Source: JADJNW01 sp964596135
GTDB taxonomy: Bacteria > Bacteroidota > Bacteroidia > Chitinophagales > Saprospiraceae
Reading direction: 5' to 3'
Assembly: GCA_964596135.1 (NCBI GenBank)
Contig: CAZQTF010000160.1
Span: forward strand, 1 to 8,986
Length of the DNA stretch: 8,986 nucleotides
Position numbers and translations under genes: made by a program. Below, in pieces: positions 7,631-8,986 of the stretch (the stretch's first letter is position 1; every line of letters begins with the position of its first letter). The notes below the pieces were generated by a model. The model had not been told where the DNA came from and did not search any database. It saw only the letters and a list, made by a program, of their open reading frames with translations.

Positions 7631-8490
7631 TGAATTGTTTGCGGTTCGATTTTTTGATACCGAGTTGTGTCCGCAAAGTTAAAATATCTTTTTGGTAATT
7701 CATGATATTTAAAAACGCCCCATTTTGTAATAAATGCATCATTTTGATCCAGCGCCCAGTCCACCTCGGAAATATTTTCCAGGATGAGCACGCTGCGGGT
7801 ATTGCCTTTTAGCGATGAAAGCAGCCAGAATTCATAAGGCGAACCCCAAACCATGATGAGTTTGTCAAGCGGCACGTCTTCCTGGCTGATAATCAGTTTT
7901 TTTTGAGATAAAGTATCCGTTTTTTCCAGTAAATGTTCCATCCAAGCCAGGCGCTCGGTGTAAGGTTGATGTCTGATTCCAATATGTATAAGTCTGATTA
8001 TTAATACTAAAGCTAGAATTATAAAGAAAATTCGCTTATCGCGAACAAGTGGAGCGACATCATAAACCAAAGGAAATATTACAAAAATACTTAAAGGAAG
8101 ATAAAAACTTTCGATGTGAAACTGCGGCATACCCTGATAAAACGAAACATTCACCAGTAAGAGATAGCCGAAAAAGAAAGAAATTACCAAGGCCAGCTTG
8201 AGCCAGTTTCGTGTAAATAAATAGATGCTAATTATTATAATTAAGCTGATTGGTAATAGGTAATAGTCTGTTAAACAGTATTGTATAAAATTTTTGTTCG
8301 CCGGGATGTTTAAATAATTAGGATATAATAACTCAAAGTTATCAAGCGCTTCTACTGCATTGGCATCGTAATTGGCAGCTGGTAATAAAGAATTTTTGAT
8401 ATATAAAATGGCGATAAATGCGACCCCGGCAGCCCAAAGTATTTTCCGATTAATAATTTGTTCTTTTTCCAAGAGAAAAAATAAAAACAC
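7627..8490 (-). CDS. C-terminal part of an interrupted polytopic membrane protein (GT-C-like)
   Basis: These 287 codons follow directly, in the same frame, on the TAA at 8491-8493 that ends the upstream fragment. The first codon would be GTG (8488-8490), touching the stop, with no sign of its own leader. I read this as the second part of one gene whose first part is at 8491-8986. About five membrane helices are visible: near residues 18-36, 74-93, 97-115, 127-145 and 153-171. A soluble C-terminal region of about 110 residues follows, with WGSPYEFWLLSS (215-226) and ITKWGVFKYHELP (252-264). The pattern fits Bacteroidota membrane proteins in surface-polysaccharide or glycosyltransferase loci, but no named family is claimed. 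The 3' end overlaps the GT2 start by 4 nt. The region 7981-8580 is A+T-rich (about 31% G+C by hand count). The fragment could be expressed by reinitiation, but a mutation or sequence error is more likely. Confidence 0.7.
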   Translation of the reverse strand: MFLFFLLEKEQIINRKILWAAGVAFIAILYIKNSLLPAANYDANAVEALDNFELLYPNYLNIPANKNFIQYCLTDYYLLPISLIIIISIYLFTRNWLKLALVISFFFGYLLLVNVSFYQGMPQFHIESFYLPLSIFVIFPLVYDVAPLVRDKRIFFIILALVLIIRLIHIGIRHQPYTERLAWMEHLLEKTDTLSQKKLIISQEDVPLDKLIMVWGSPYEFWLLSSLKGNTRSVLILENISEVDWALDQNDAFITKWGVFKYHELPKRYFNFADTTRYQKIEPQTIQ

Positions 8491-8493
8491 TTA
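8491..8493 (-). other. In-frame TAA interrupting the membrane-protein gene
   Basis: On the minus strand the context is GTG TTT TTT TAA GTG TTT TTA TTT TTT. The codon sits inside a predicted membrane helix that continues on both sides in the same frame. One substitution (TTA to TAA) explains it. Two compensating length errors in the T7 and T5 runs would also restore a hydrophobic reading. Other genes here use TAA as a true stop, so a reassigned code is not suggested. Confidence 0.7.
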
Positions 8494-8986
8494 AAAAAAC
8501 ACGACCGGAATGAGCGGATGAAAGTAAGCTAAGGTGAAAAGTATGATAAAAAATAAAGCAATTTCGATAAAATTATAATGTTGCCATTGCTTTTCGCGCG
8601 CGATAAAGCCGAAAAAAAGGATGGTCAGCGCGATGCCCTGCGCAAATTCGATCTGCATCCACCAGAAGGTGTAGCTCACCATCAGCGTGCTAAACAGCAC
8701 CATGGCCAGCCCGAGTCGCTCGTTTTTGAACACTTTTGCGCATAGCCAGAAAATGCCGAAATAATAAAGCACGACGCCAAGTGAATAATTGATCATGACC
8801 CATTTTAAGGGCAAATTCAACCGGGCGCTGAGCAGCGGGAATATTTGCGTGAGCGCCGCACCGAAGCGATTGGCTTGAATGGCGAAATCATTATCTTTTA
8901 TGATGTAAAATAAATGAAAAGAAACGTCGAGGAAAATGGTGCGTTCTTTGAAGAATATAATGGAATATAGAGAAAGTATAATATAA
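8491..8986 (-). CDS. N-terminal part of the interrupted polytopic membrane protein (5' end outside window)
   Basis: The frame is open from the right edge (first full codon at 8985) to TAA at 8491-8493, giving 164 residues without a convincing start. The TTG at 8818-8820 is internal, since 55 upstream codons read through as plausible protein (F-L-D-V-S-F-H-L-F-Y-I-I then A-N-R-F-G-A-A-L-T). An Asp-containing loop, D-V-S-F-H-L-F, precedes a run of helices near residues 67-80 and 92-107. Two more helices follow at about 113-126 and 138-163, and the last is cut by the stop. The layout is typical of GT-C-like membrane enzymes. Reading past the stop continues the last hydrophobic helix (V-F-F, stop, V-F-L-F-F-L-L-E-K-E-Q) and leads into the C-terminal part. 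The fragment is therefore probably not a complete protein. Transcription starts beyond the window. Confidence 0.75.
   Translation of the reverse strand, partial: YIILSLYSIIFFKERTIFLDVSFHLFYIIKDNDFAIQANRFGAALTQIFPLLSARLNLPLKWVMINYSLGVVLYYFGIFWLCAKVFKNERLGLAMVLFSTLMVSYTFWWMQIEFAQGIALTILFFGFIAREKQWQHYNFIEIALFFIILFTLAYFHPLIPVVFF

Noticed and set aside
8491..8820. A 109-aa gene starting at TTG 8820
   Set aside because: The same frame is open with sensible membrane-protein sequence to the right edge, so the gene begins outside the window.

Overview
The window looks like a draft or metagenome-assembled contig from the phylum Bacteroidota, probably near Saprospiria or Chitinophagia. This rests on A-rich leaders without Shine-Dalgarno sequences, the protein styles, and a run of exactly 100 N typical of scaffolding. 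By eye, G+C is near 50% on the left and falls to about 31% in part of the right end. No tRNA, rRNA, CRISPR array, insertion sequence or phage gene was recognised.

Left edge (1-569): the N-terminal 126 codons of a TIGR01777-type SDR epimerase/oxidoreductase run off the left end on the minus strand. A 189-bp divergent intergenic region with a small repeat/inverted repeat follows.

Centre, plus strand (570-4569): a family-5 solute-binding lipoprotein (593 aa) is followed by its DppB/OppB-type inner-membrane permease. The permease has an unusual extra segment of about 135 residues in its first periplasmic loop. Its last codons are lost in the gap (3820-3919). Beyond the gap the sequence resumes inside a CorA-type Mg2+/Co2+ channel with its N-terminal third missing. 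The missing parts need well over 400 nt, so the true gap is larger than 100 bp and could also hide a dppC-like gene. No transporter ATPase is visible.

Right, minus strand (4572-8986): three genes read leftward, probably as one operon. First in transcription order is a polytopic membrane protein of GT-C-like appearance, interrupted by an in-frame TAA and running off the right edge. Next is a cytosolic GT2 glycosyltransferase of the DPM1/polyprenyl-phosphate-sugar synthase type, coupled by an ATGA overlap. Last is a 765-aa polytopic membrane protein with a large soluble C-terminal part. A reasonable inference is that GT2 makes a lipid-phosphate-sugar donor and the membrane proteins use it to modify a periplasmic or cell-surface acceptor. 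This operon and corA converge with only two bases between their stop codons.

No clearly new system is demonstrated. The items most worth a second look are the permease insertion, the GT2 plus membrane-protein module, the broken and compositionally mosaic membrane gene, and the mis-sized gap.
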